Shown: one piece after another, positions 1 through 12,059 of the stretch | Numbering within the stretch: position 1 is the stretch's first letter | How the letters are laid out: every line of letters starts with the position of its first letter | NCBI RefSeq assembly: GCF_040581485.1 | Contig: NC_090131.1 | Span: forward strand, 21,216,532-21,280,531 | Length of the DNA: 64,000 nt | Direction: 5' to 3' | Source: Linepithema humile | Taxonomy: Eukaryota > Arthropoda > Insecta > Hymenoptera > Formicidae | Notes under the pieces: model-generated | What the model saw: the letters and a program-made list of their open reading frames with translations, nothing else | The model's database searches: none | What the model was told of the DNA's origin: nothing | Position numbers and translations under genes: made by a program

Positions 1-435
1 TTTTTACTAATAAGGCTATTTTTGAACATAAAGTACGTTTTAAAAAAAAAAGATTGTACGTTTTTATAGGCAATCTAAATACTTAAAAGATGGTAAAAAT
101 GCTTTATTTAAATCTATTAAAAAATGGTTTAAAGAAAATAATCAAAACTGTATTCTTCAAGAAGATAACGATTTCTTTAAGTATTCAATTATTCTGATAA
201 AAACTGAACAAATAAAATTCAGGAATTACATTATTAGTAGTTTAACTATTTCCGAAAATTTTCTGCAATATTTTTTTTATTTAAAACAACATTATTTATT
301 GCATCACGACAGTACGCGAAAGATTAATATCTGACTGGGCAAGGCATTCAAGAATAGATTACACACGATAGATAGCGATCATCTGTAGAACAATGCTACC
401 GACACTAGATGTAATTTATCACAGTACATGATAAC

Positions 436-590
<155 letters not shown>

Positions 591-1560
591 ACAAGTTTGC
601 TTCTGTTAATTCGATAGTACACACTCTCGCCACTAAACTCATCATCATCTATCCAAAATGTATATATCGTCGTTCCGATATATCGATGTTCGATAGTTAA
701 CGCGGTCAATAATTTTAATACACTATTTCAGATTAAAATTCTGCTTATTTTCAATTATCAAGTTGCTGCATAAAGATATTATTGATGTATCATTTAATAT
801 TATAGAAACACTCAAAAAGATTAATATTCCACCCGCTAAAGTGCGAAAAGATGGATTGCAGAGATTAGCTAGATAGGTAGGATTGTTCCAACAGCAGTAA
901 GTAATATCTCCATCAGTCGCAATTCATCATGGCTATGTTACGGAAGTGCGAGATAGTTCGTGTCTGGTAATGCGGCAAAGTTGCCGCCTCTGGCAATAGA
1001 AAATTAATCTGAATTTTCTCATAATCTTGTTCAACCTGTCATGATGTAGTTAAATCAACGTTTTCGATCGCAACTCAACTGTCAAATAAAATTACACGTG
1101 TGACTTTATAAAAATTGCAAATATTTACATTATATGAGATGATGCGTGTGCGTATGTGTTTTTATTCGCTGTTTAGATATCTCAGTGATCACACCTCAAT
1201 AATATAATAAAATAGAATCAATAAAATCTCTATTCAACTTAATGAATTAAAAAAAATTTATATTTAATTCCCGTTTTATATAATATTTTATTTTATTGTA
1301 TATTTATTTTTACTAAAATTTGTATAAAAATACGCAAAGATTTTTTTAAACGTTTCTAATTCAAGCGTCATGTTATAACATGTTTTATTCTATTCTATTT
1401 AGCAGTTACAGATATAACAGATTAATGCAAATTAGTTTCCAAAGTACCTTATTGACACTAAACCCGATTTTAAAATTGATAATGCAAATTGTACAACACA
1501 ATACAGGATAAGAAATTATATATCATGTATTGTATTTCGATATGCATCATCCATATTAAA

Positions 1561-1960
1561 TGAATAATACCTAACGGCCGTAACCGTACAAACTAGCAGT
1601 TCGTTAGTTCGGACTCGGGATCTCTCGGACCTGTCAGCTTAGTGTATCTATCTTTCAGCTATTCCATCTCCCTCCATCATCGGAGGTAGCTTTCTCGCGA
1701 GAACGAGCGTGCTCGAGTTTGTCCCGAGAGTTCCGCGATTTAATATTCGAGCGTGTCGCCTTGGTATTCAGTGGACAGATATTAGCATGTAGAGCAGCGC
1801 TACGGACCAAGTTTCACGATGGATTTGCTTCCGCTCCGTTGTACGGCGAGTGTCAAACTCTATAGAAAACTGACTAGAATTTTCACGCTTCTAACGAGGG
1901 ACTGCTGAGATGCAACGTGAAAAAATATTCACTTGATATCGAAGGATGGGAAGCAACTAC
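1561..1960. promoter_or_regulatory. CpG-rich block, possible promoter or 5' exon
   Basis: In otherwise AT-rich DNA this stretch turns rich in CpG (TCGTTAGTTCGG, CGGACTCGGG, CTCGCGAGAACG, GAGCGTGTCGCC) and carries a short ORF from ATG 1819 (29 codons). Arthropod promoters often look like this, with Inr-like TCAGT sequences (here TTCAGTGG). It could hold the missing 5' noncoding exon of the dpr20-like gene or an unrelated start; composition is the only evidence. Confidence 0.2.
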
Positions 1961-4900
1961 GGAGGACACGTGTTATAAAAATAATATTATATATAATATA
2001 TAATATATAATAAATAATATTTATAAAAATAATATTACATCATCGCAATAAAACAGCTGCGCAATATTATATTTTATTATTAATATTAATAACAAAATTC
2101 TTACGTAAGATATTGATATTTTTAATTGATGTAAGATTCCAATTTTCGCAAAATTTTTTTAAACGCGTGTCTCTGCAAAATAACGCGTTATATACACATA
2201 TTTTAATATAAGTATATTTCATCTCTTAAAATAAATTTTAAATCCTCAACGAAAGTCGATTGACGATGGATATACTTCATTTTCAGTATACCGATAAAAT
2301 TTCACCGTAAAAGACATCGGCACGCCTTCATCAAATCGTCAATTCCATCTGTCAATTTCGCGTCCACCAATTTAAAATCGGAGAAGGTGAAACCTCTTTC
2401 ATGGCCGTGCTTGTCGCCGCTCGACATTTCCGACTGCATTGCGTTCCGCCGGATTAAATGATCTCTTTTTCAACCCCGTCTCTCTCGTCGAGATTCACTT
2501 TTTCACTTGAACGTAGTTTTTTAAATACTTTTATGTCAACTCCCACTAAATTTTTATCTTACCCAATATGTTTAACCATGCTAAAAACATGCATGCAATC
2601 TGTTAACAATTGTCTACATTGTGTACATCTTTTTATTTATTTTGCCTTTATTATTATATAATAAACCGTGTGCTTTTCCTATATATTTTCCGCATTTAAT
2701 TAAAGTACTAAATCCGATAACTTGTAAATCTTGATTCAGTGACATGATTATTAACTGTTCGGAATAATTCACATACGCTCTTAATCCCTTTTCAGTGAAG
2801 GATTTCCGACAAGTAAAAATATGTAATCTCATCAAATTGGTTCAGTGGTTACGCGTTTCAATCAAAATGAATGAATAATAATTGTACACAACATAATTTT
2901 CTTCAGATATTAAATCATTAATAATTTTACACAAAATTAATATTTTCTATTTTTTCCCCAAAACAAATTTTTTGCTACAACACTACATTAAAATATAAAA
3001 TATTTTTGATATAAAATATACTGGGATGATATGACAGTGTCATTTCATTGATGCGCATATCGCGTTCGACACTCGTTCATAAATCGGAGACAATGATGAA
3101 TCGACAATGCCAATGCGATACCTCTGCAGAAATATAACTTTCCAAAAAAGAATACGCGCTTTCTAAATTGGCACACAATGTATATAATACAAGGTGTCAT
3201 ATGTTTCACTGAACTCTTGTATTTTTATGATAATACACCGTATTTTATAGAAATTTTATTATTTTTATTATTGAAACTTTAGACAGAAAATCTTTCGTAT
3301 TTCAATATTTCTATAATAATACGCTTTCATATACTTCTGCGTAGAATAATACTTTTTTATAATAATATTCCTTAATGCTATTGGTCTTAACATTCGTCAT
3401 TGTACAAAAGCTATGGAAGTATAATATTCATAAAAAAGAAAAGCGTAGAGATACGAAGCGTCGCAATCGGCACGGTAGATAACCGAATTAACACGCGATA
3501 GGATAAACGTCGATTTATGAGTCTGTGCATTCTGCTGGAAAGCTCGACGGTGAAACTTTATCTACGGGTAATAAAAGTCGACCGCGCGCGGAAAACGATC
3601 GATACATTCCTGTTGTCGATGAACCGACAAAAGCTTTAGCCGCTCTCGGATTTTCAAAAGAGTAGGCGCACTCTCACTGTTCTCGTGCGAAAATTTTATA
3701 GGCCATTTTGCTACGACGGTTATTTATTACGTTCACGGTTAATGCGTCGCAGTTTCCAATCTGCAATATGCAGCCGTCGATTTTTAGCAACGTTCTAATA
3801 GAATAACTGCGAATACGGATGGCTGATCGCGACCGCTACCCTCTACTTTTGCCCCTTTCCTTCACCCTGCCATTTTTCGTTCTTTCGAACACCTTTTACA
3901 TGCTAATGCTTCCGCTCGCTACTGCGAATATCATACGGGTTCTGAATATGAAATAGTTTGGAATTTGGAAAGGAAGAAACATTGTCCCGTTTCAACCCGA
4001 TGTTCTTTTATCTTCCTCGCCCGTGACGTGCCGTCGACGGCACAGTTATCGTGATGCTAACAAATTGCGAAACTATCCCATGCCTATCCTGCTTCTGAAG
4101 ATACGGAATAAAAAAAATGCGAAACTCGAATCGTACACACGGTAATCAGCGCTCACCGATATCAATCGGCATTATTTTCGCAGGAAGTTTTGCAAGACTG
4201 TAATTTAATGCCACTCGAAATATCACATGGCAGCTGTACTCGAGCGAGTAAAGTAATAATTAAACACGTAATTGCGCAAGGGATATTAATTATTTTCAAA
4301 TTCGATTCGCAAACGCGACGCTAATTTTTACAAGACTGTAACATATAATTTAATATTTTAGGGACAACTTATATACACAGCTATCGGAACTGTCAGATAT
4401 GCGCGCGTGTGCTCGATTGACGGTATATCGATAATTAAATGAAAATTTCGCTCGCTTCTGTTTTTAGACCGCTATATAGGATCACGTGCGACCGATCGAC
4501 GTCACGAACACACGCTTGTACGGTAATAAATTAACGAGCAACCAAACCTCATCATAGCTAATCCCATATCGTATCCTATTCCCGCATTCCCCCTAATATA
4601 CGCTGCAACGATGTAGCCTTGTCAATTGCCGTGACTTGATACTAAAATCCTGGATATGGTGTGCATGTTCATCGCACACGCTCATGAACAACATGTCAAC
4701 GATTTGTGAATACGTCGTTGAAACAAAGACATCGATTAGAAATTTATTACAAGCTCATATCGCGTGCATATACTGCATTCTGCCTGATTTACAGGCGATT
4801 TAATTTACCTCAAATTGTGAAAAGCGCCATAATAATGTACAATGCATAAATGACTTGTACTGGAAATTAACGATCAAATTTCGTCATAAGCACCTTTTAA

Positions 4901-6000
4901 ATACTAAAATTTAATGAGAAAAAAAACGAATGTTCTATATGATATTCTTTATATCTCTAACAGTAAGATAAATGGTGACTGCATAAATAGAATTCCATAT
5001 TAATCAATCAACATCTTTGTTCTATTTATATTCATGCAAAAACTGATAAAGCATACTGGATGTGAAAATTACACAATTGATACATGGATGCAGTAATATT
5101 GCACTTATGGTTCCACAGTTGGATAAGATGGGCACTTATGCCAGCCATTTTCTGAATTTACATTTCAAACATCTTGCGACCAGGCGAATGCAAGCACGCT
5201 CCCGGCAATATTCACAATGAAAAATTACTAGGCGATGATCGGACACGCGCGCGTGGTATCACCACATGCATGCACAACGGCATGAGTCCGAGCAGCTGAT
5301 TCGATTTTGACGAAGCTACCATCTACACGGCTGTACTAAAAATGGAGATTCTGGAAATTTATGGTTTTCATTTCTTGGACGGTGTGTCGGACGTGTTACT
5401 CGCGGTGTACGTGACGAAAATATTCAACTAGCCAAACGATGGCTACGTTCTTTTGAAAGAAAGCACGCGCGTTCCACGGCCGAGTACACAGGCATGTAAG
5501 TAGCATGTCGTAACGGCGGTAGTGATTTTATACCATAATGGGAAAGGCATTACGTTTGCCATTTTTCTTTCAGCTCGTGCAATGCGAATAAAAGTTCAAT
5601 AAACAGCGAACCCGTTAATCGAAATGAACATTCAGAATCAACTGATAAACTATAATTGATAATTATTCAATAGGCATTTAATCGATTGCTCTACAGCTTT
5701 GCCTCTTTTATTACTATTCTGTTTTTATTTCTAAATGATTGATATGCTTTATTTTCTTTTTATTTTATTGCATTTATTCTTATTTTATTGAATTTTTTTC
5801 TAATTTTGAAATATTTACGTAAGAATTCTCCAATTTTCATTCTTTCGATTAAATATGTTTTATAAAAGCGAGTTTCAGATATCATTCGTGACTGCTCGTA
5901 TTCATTATTACCTTCTTTTGCAGTCCTGAGTGAGATAAGAAACATTATTACTCCGCTATAATCATAAATATGACTCTCTTTTCACAATATAATGGGCTGT
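1961..6000. other. stretch without recognised gene (2.0-6.0 kb)
   Basis: AT-rich DNA with an AT-repeat tract at 1974-2035 that includes a 17-base direct repeat (TTATAAAAATAATATTA at about 1975 and 2021). Around 3440-4070 CpG content rises without any open frame of note. No splice-bounded frame was found. Confidence 0.4.
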
Positions 6001-6602
6001 TTGCTGGAGGCCATCGAAATAGATCGAGGATAAAAGAAAACACGGTACCATGTGTGCCAGGTATCTAGATCCTATGCTGTTTGTACGCCAGAGTGAGAAT
6101 CGACCGCAAAAATATCTGGTCTCGCGAAGGAGGCCCATTTCCCAAGACGACGTCCGACTGCTTTCGTCATAAGGAAGCGCCGACGAAGTGAATTGGGTCG
6201 GTGCTCTCTCGACGATCGATCCCTGGTTGTACCCAGGCGTCGTTGTCCTAAAGGAAGTTCAAAGTTCATCGCGGACATCGCGGACATTACGTCTTTGAAA
6301 TCCGGCAGGATCCCTACAAAACAGTTGTCTTGTAGGGAGCTGCTACTGTTGCGATTCCAAAATCCCTTAAAAAAAAAACAGCAACCAATCGGCAATTAAT
6401 CGAGGAATTCGACGATTTCCTTTTGCTTGAGAGAACGCGATTCCATCAGCTTAATGTAATAGTGATATATTTATAAAGATAAAAAATTATCGTCATTTAT
6501 ATACAAAGTGTAGAAAAAGTTCCAAATCTTTTAAATATCTAAAGCGTTTTCGAAAAAGATGTCAAATATAAAAGTTGTAATGGTTTAAATGGCGGAGAAA
6601 AT

Positions 6603-6671
<69 letters not shown>

Positions 6672-9480
6672 GATGTAAACTTTTGTATTTAATATTTTTC
6701 AAAGACTTTTAATTTTTAAGATATTAAAGGATTCTGAGACATTTTCTATACTTTGCACATATAGCGAGGTGAGAGAAGATATTAACAAATACCTTAAACA
6801 CAATATATAGTATAATTTTTCCATTTTCCATTAAGAAATAATTTCCATATTAATTTAAGAAACAAAGTAAGCTGGTCGTATTAAAAACTAGAAATTGTGT
6901 AAAATAAATTTTCTCATTAGAAAGTCTCATCTCTGCTTTTAGTCAATTATAAATCTATTAAGAAAAGAAAATTTGTAATATAAATAAATAAATACTCTTT
7001 AATGTTTTTGTTTTTAAAATTTGTTTCTTTACATTTACTTTCATAAAGTAAGTTTAATCAATTCTCTTACACTCCTATGTGCATTTCTTTAAATTTATGA
7101 CACCAAAGTCTGTTCTAAAAACAGACATAGTGATTACTATTAAAAAATAAAAATTCTACCAAAGACTACATTGGCTTAAAAAATCTTCGCTTTGACATTT
7201 CCGCGTTTTAAACTCGATTTTTCTGTCTCTCTGCCTGGACGATAAGATTTCATTTATTTCGCTTATTATATCTACGTAATAGCGAATATGCAGCTGTGTA
7301 CGTGTCGACGAATATACAGATAACCTGTGTTCGCTCTTTCACACAGACGTGGAAAAGAGCCACGAAGAGACTCGTGGAATTCTCCTGGGAAGCTAGAAGT
7401 AAAAGCGATTGCCCCATGGTACGAAGAAGTTGCGTCTTATTTCTGCTGCAGGGGCACAACCGCGGAAAGTCGGACGACCCCCGAGAAGAGGTTATTATCC
7501 GTTACGAACCATCGCGACATGAACGAGTTGCGGCGGTGACGAAAAATGAAAGACGAAGAGAATGAAGGCGAGAGAACTAGAAAAGGAATGGCTCGAAAGA
7601 GAATAGAACAAAGAATGGAGACGGAGAAGTGGAAGGAAAGAAGGCAATGGGCGGAAAGGAAAGAGCAGAAGAACCCTCGACGTCGTTGTCGCCGCCCTTC
7701 TAGAAGCCGACCTATTCTACTTCGTCTTTCCCGAAATTCCCCGGATTCACACCATGGAATTCCAAGTTCCCGACACGAAGGCACACGTAATGCTAAGTGG
7801 CCTACTATTAAAGCTGAAAGACTATGACGCGAAAAAGAAGGGAATAGTGATGTAGACATGTACTTATGCGAAGCGTTATTTCTCATTGCGATGATGTGCA
7901 TTTGGGAGACAAAAAACACGAGAGAGAATTCCAGAAGAATAAGAATTTAACTATCGAATATTTCTCATGTTGAAAATTGTAACATTTGTCTACGATATTT
8001 GTTAAAAATAGAGTAGAATTTTATCACATCGATTATGCAGATTGTTAAGTAAAAATATATGATATAAAAATAATGTATTGATAATTTGTTACAGATGATA
8101 TAAAATCTACAGACCGCTTCATTGACAGATCATGAGATATTACTTATAAATATATTACTGTAGTTGTTATTTGCCAAATCAAAACATAAATCACGACTTT
8201 TTATCAAGTTTTTAACGAGAATTTTATTAGAATTTAATAAGAATTTTAAAAATAATATCTCCATAGTGTGTTGAGTATCATTAAATATTAATGTGCTTTC
8301 TCGCGTATTTCTCGCATCGAATAATCGAAGAGTAGGACCGTGATTATCTGGTCTTTTATATAGTCGAAACACATATTCTACAGAATCATGAGCAATTTTA
8401 ATTCCGAGAATAACGGCGAAGTCGGTGTGATTAACATATCTGTAGCTGCAGGATAGAGAAAAAGGAAAGAATGGAAAAAGGAACGAGTTGGAAGATGAAT
8501 ACACCACCGATAGTTGAAGGAGCTAAAAGGAACAAAACTGCTCGTGAAGGCGAGTAAGAAATTGAAAGAAAAAAAGCTGCGGAGAATGAGACGGTAAAAA
8601 AGACGTGAGGACGCCTCGGTATCATTGCCGTAGTTCTTACAACCATAAAATACTCCATTCTTTCATCGTCGAAATTCCGCGATCTAAATTTTTGAAATAT
8701 GTAAATGATCGCAATTATCCGAAATAAACAAAATATTGCTAAGATAATTTGTCAAAAAATATCGATGAAGATGTAATGTACATATGTACATTTTGGATTT
8801 CTAATGCCACACATGTTAAACATATCAATAATGCCTTACGTTTAAGATTTTTTAAATTCAACTTTGAATTTAGCTTTGGATTGATTACTTTTTAATGAAT
8901 TAACAAGCTACATATTTGAATAGCTCTAGATTTTTTAACTGATAATTATTGTACGCAACTATTTAAATATTCATACATTTGATCCGGAAATATCTAACTA
9001 AAGGTCTATGACATTAATGACGCCGTGTGTACACACAATGGTAATATTTTATGAAAATCTCGGAATCAATGCATGACATATTATATTGTATTCAATTTCA
9101 CAAATTCTGCGTACCATGTCAATGCCAGTTTGCAGATGGTCCTGATTGAGAAAGATAAATGGTCAAGAGTAGACGTGATATTGCCACAAATATATGTATA
9201 ATATATAAATTTTAAAATACATATAATGGAAAGACAAATATCAATTTTATATATTCTTTCTACAAATCGTCTGTATTTTTTATATGTAGGATATTAATTA
9301 TATTTTATCTTATGTACTTTCATTACTCAAACAAAACTTAATATAATTCCTCAATTTACGAAAATATTTTACATAAAGCAATTACCCAAAAAAACACCTA
9401 TATCTAACTTCAGATTATATAGCGCTTAATTGAATTTTACACAAAAAGATCCGTTTGTTTTAATCTGCAATTAAACTACT
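6001..9480. other. stretch without recognised gene, with two GC-richer blocks
   Basis: GC-richer blocks lie at about 6070-6400 and 7320-7830. Both are open on both strands (up to 160 codons on the minus strand at 7437-7919), which follows from composition; the second is purine-rich (GAAAGGAAG type). Between them are a (TA)n tract and AT-rich DNA. No supported exon was seen. Confidence 0.4.
6605..6666. repeat. (TA)n microsatellite
   Basis: Uninterrupted TA repeat of about 60 bases in AT-rich DNA. Confidence 0.95.
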
Positions 9481-9659
9481 ATAGATTGTGTTTTCATCGC
9501 ATAAAATCGAGAAATATCAGGAGCACGCTCCATCGTCGAGCTCGAAAATTATGGGCATTGTTGCATAGACGGATGCGAGGCGTGCGACCTGTAGTAAAAG
9601 AGCGAGTACAATGATGAACCGAAGACAGCGATCGTTTTTCATCGTATCCAAGGATATAG

Positions 9660-10279
9660 GAAAGCGTGCAATCTGTTCCGGTAGCGCGTGAGTAGAATCG
9701 ATTGAGAGGGATACGATGAGGCCACGCTAACGCCAGGCTCTCGAGTTCCATTAGGCGCAGCGCTAACGCCCGGTGGTCCGTGCAGCGGAAACTCTCCATC
9801 GCGCAACGCACGCGACATGCACTCGCAAGCGGTTCGTGCTTTGATAACCGAGCGCGCAAAAAAGATTCAGTGATATTGATCATTGTCCATTAAATTATTA
9901 TTGTCTTGTGATTTTCCGAGGCTCTCTTTAAAAACGGTATTACCTTTAATTGAACAAAATGTCCGAAGGTGTTTATGGCTGCTAGCTAAATGGGGAATTC
10001 AGGTTTTGGCGAAATACAAAAATATCTACCGAATTTTTCTCCTTTTTGAATGGATATAAACGTTCTGTAAGCTATGGAATGGCACGTGAGTGGAATCAAC
10101 TGCGAGTTTTTAAAGCTACTCGACTATGATTCTCACAACGCGAATTCTTTTACTTTTTTCGTGATTAAAGCGCCCATTGCTCTTTGCTCATTGTAATTCC
10201 AGACATGTTCGTACAGAAATTTCGAGAGGCGCGACCAAACTTCTCGTTGTTATTTTAATTATAATTTAAAATATTATTT

Positions 10280-10316
<37 letters not shown>

Positions 10317-10800
10317 TTATTATATCTTATATGTATAATTTTTTAGTATAGCATTTTTCGATCACAAAGTCTATAGTTCCCTCTACTACCTTTTTCAGTT
10401 TTTCAATTGCAGCCGTAATTCAATTACTCGATCAATAGGGGATCTCCAGGCGTATTTTCTCTGACAATCCTTCTCTCTCTCTCTCTCTCTCTCTTCCTTT
10501 CATACATCTATCTGACTTTGATAATAAAATCACGCGATTTCCCAGCTGATTGAAAGCTCGTGATAAAACCATGAGGTGGTAAGAACGATAAGCAAAGATC
10601 GATTCTTTTTCCCCGAAGATAGTTAGAGCTATCGATACGAGCTATTTCGACGTGGCGCGTGAGTGGAATCAATCGGAAGATAGGAAAGCAACGCTGGCGG
10701 TGTTGTAGCGTCGAAGTAGAAGTTCCATTAAGCTTGAGCGACTCTAAGAGAGATGCAGCTCTCTTCGTACACTCGGGCAACCTCGCGACCGAGCAGCGCG
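9660..10800 (+). repeat. diverged repeated module with CGTGAGTRGAATC core (3 copies)
   Basis: The 13-base core CGTGAGT(A/G)GAATC occurs at 9687-9699, 10085-10097 and 10658-10670, always on the + strand. The first and third copies also share GTTCCATTA 50 to 65 bases further on (9745-9753, 10722-10730) and a CpG-rich surround. The core contains GTGAGT, a consensus splice donor. The minus-strand frames over the two larger copies are open (129 and 142 codons) but the shared words fall in different frames, so shared protein coding is unlikely. These may be duplicated regulatory or 5'-exon modules. Confidence 0.4.
10282..10311. repeat. (AT)n microsatellite
   Basis: Short AT dinucleotide run of about 30 bases; a (CT)n run follows at about 10473-10493. 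Confidence 0.9.
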
Positions 10801-11339
10801 TCCTTGCAGCTGCAAGACGATCAAGCCAAGTTTCCCAGAGCTCGGACTCTCGTGGTGTTCTTCGGGACAATGACTTGTAATTAAGGGTAAGATCGACCGT
10901 CTGATATTCCACGACGGTCCGGAAACTACGGGGCACCGAAACATTTTCTTCTTAATGGCCGGACAGCGATCGTCTGGTAAAAATAACGATTGAGTTATTT
11001 ATTTTATGCGATTTTATCTCGCTCGCGCTAGCTCTGTTAGTTTCAAAGCACAAACAGATTTTCCAATGTAGAATTTGTTAGTTTAAAAGTCTATATTGCG
11101 TCACTAAACCCTAAGAATATTAATTTGAGAGTTATTCAAGCTTTTTCTCTAATTTAATTTTTTTTTCTCTCTTTAACTGCGGCTTCTGGTAAATAAGCTT
11201 GTTTTTTATTACAACCATGCTCTCTCAACACAAGTATAATAAAATAGATCTTTTTAAAATATTTCTCTTTCCCTATTTAAGAAATTCGATAATATTTCGA
11301 AAATTTTTCCAAAGTATTTCTGCAGACAGAAAACGCTCT

Positions 11340-12057
11340 GACACTACATCAATTGAGCAATAGTGCTTTATAGTGCAAAACTTTGTGCACACAATAGGAA
11401 ATTCCACAGATGTTCCAACTTTCGATTCCTGACAAAGCGATTCTGGTTACACATCGTGCCTTTGGTACGCACAGAGATCCCGTCATACAAAATCGTGCGA
11501 ATCGACTCGCTTATCGAAACAAGACACGAAGGCATGAAACGCGCTGCGAAGAGTGACGGCGAAATAAGGCAGCATAGACAACGTGAAGAGAGACGTCTCC
11601 TAAAGACGCTCGAGCGCGCGAGGTTCGGAAATTCTTCTGTTCGTGAAGCAGGGAATTGAGAGAGAAAATGCCTCGGCGAAACTGGATAGAAACGGCGCCG
11701 TCGGTTGTCCGACGCGTGACCGGAATACCCGGCGCGTGTCCTTCTCGAATTTCGCGTCTCTATTCCCGAGATGTCGCCGAGCCTCGTCGTTCTGCGTCTC
11801 TGCACAGCTTTCACTGCGAGAGACTTGGGATCAGAATCAAAGCGTCTGTTCGACAGAGACGACAAACTGAACTAAACCAGCGCCGAAATTTGGTGCAAAC
11901 TGATAGATCCTTTACGACACCATCATCGATCGCATTCGGCGATATCACGATTTCCGTAGTCCCGATTCCGCAGTCTCGTTCTTGTTACACGCTCACGAAT
12001 GAAATACAATATCGGTTGATATTGTTTCCGCAACGGAAACCAACTATGCTACGCGAG
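11340..12057 (+). promoter_or_regulatory. CpG-rich block ending in a strong splice donor; candidate 5' exon
   Basis: CpG-rich sequence from about 11340 with open frames on both strands (138 codons + at 11656-12072, 165 codons minus at 11368-11865), none with a recognisable product. It ends at GCGAG|GTAAGCG (donor GT 12058-12059), the best-placed strong donor I noticed upstream of the acceptor at 28186. A noncoding first exon of the dpr20-like gene ending here would have an intron of about 16 kb. This is a hypothesis from composition and one splice site. Confidence 0.22.
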
Positions 12058-12059
12058 GT

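Noticed and set aside
7250..7919. Several overlapping ORFs up to 160 codons
   Set aside because: Purine-rich, GC-rich block open in many frames on both strands; no domain or splice pair.
8431..8658. Minus-strand hydrophobic frame resembling a membrane protein
   Set aside because: The hydrophobicity follows from a purine-rich + strand (poly Phe/Ser/Leu); no other support.
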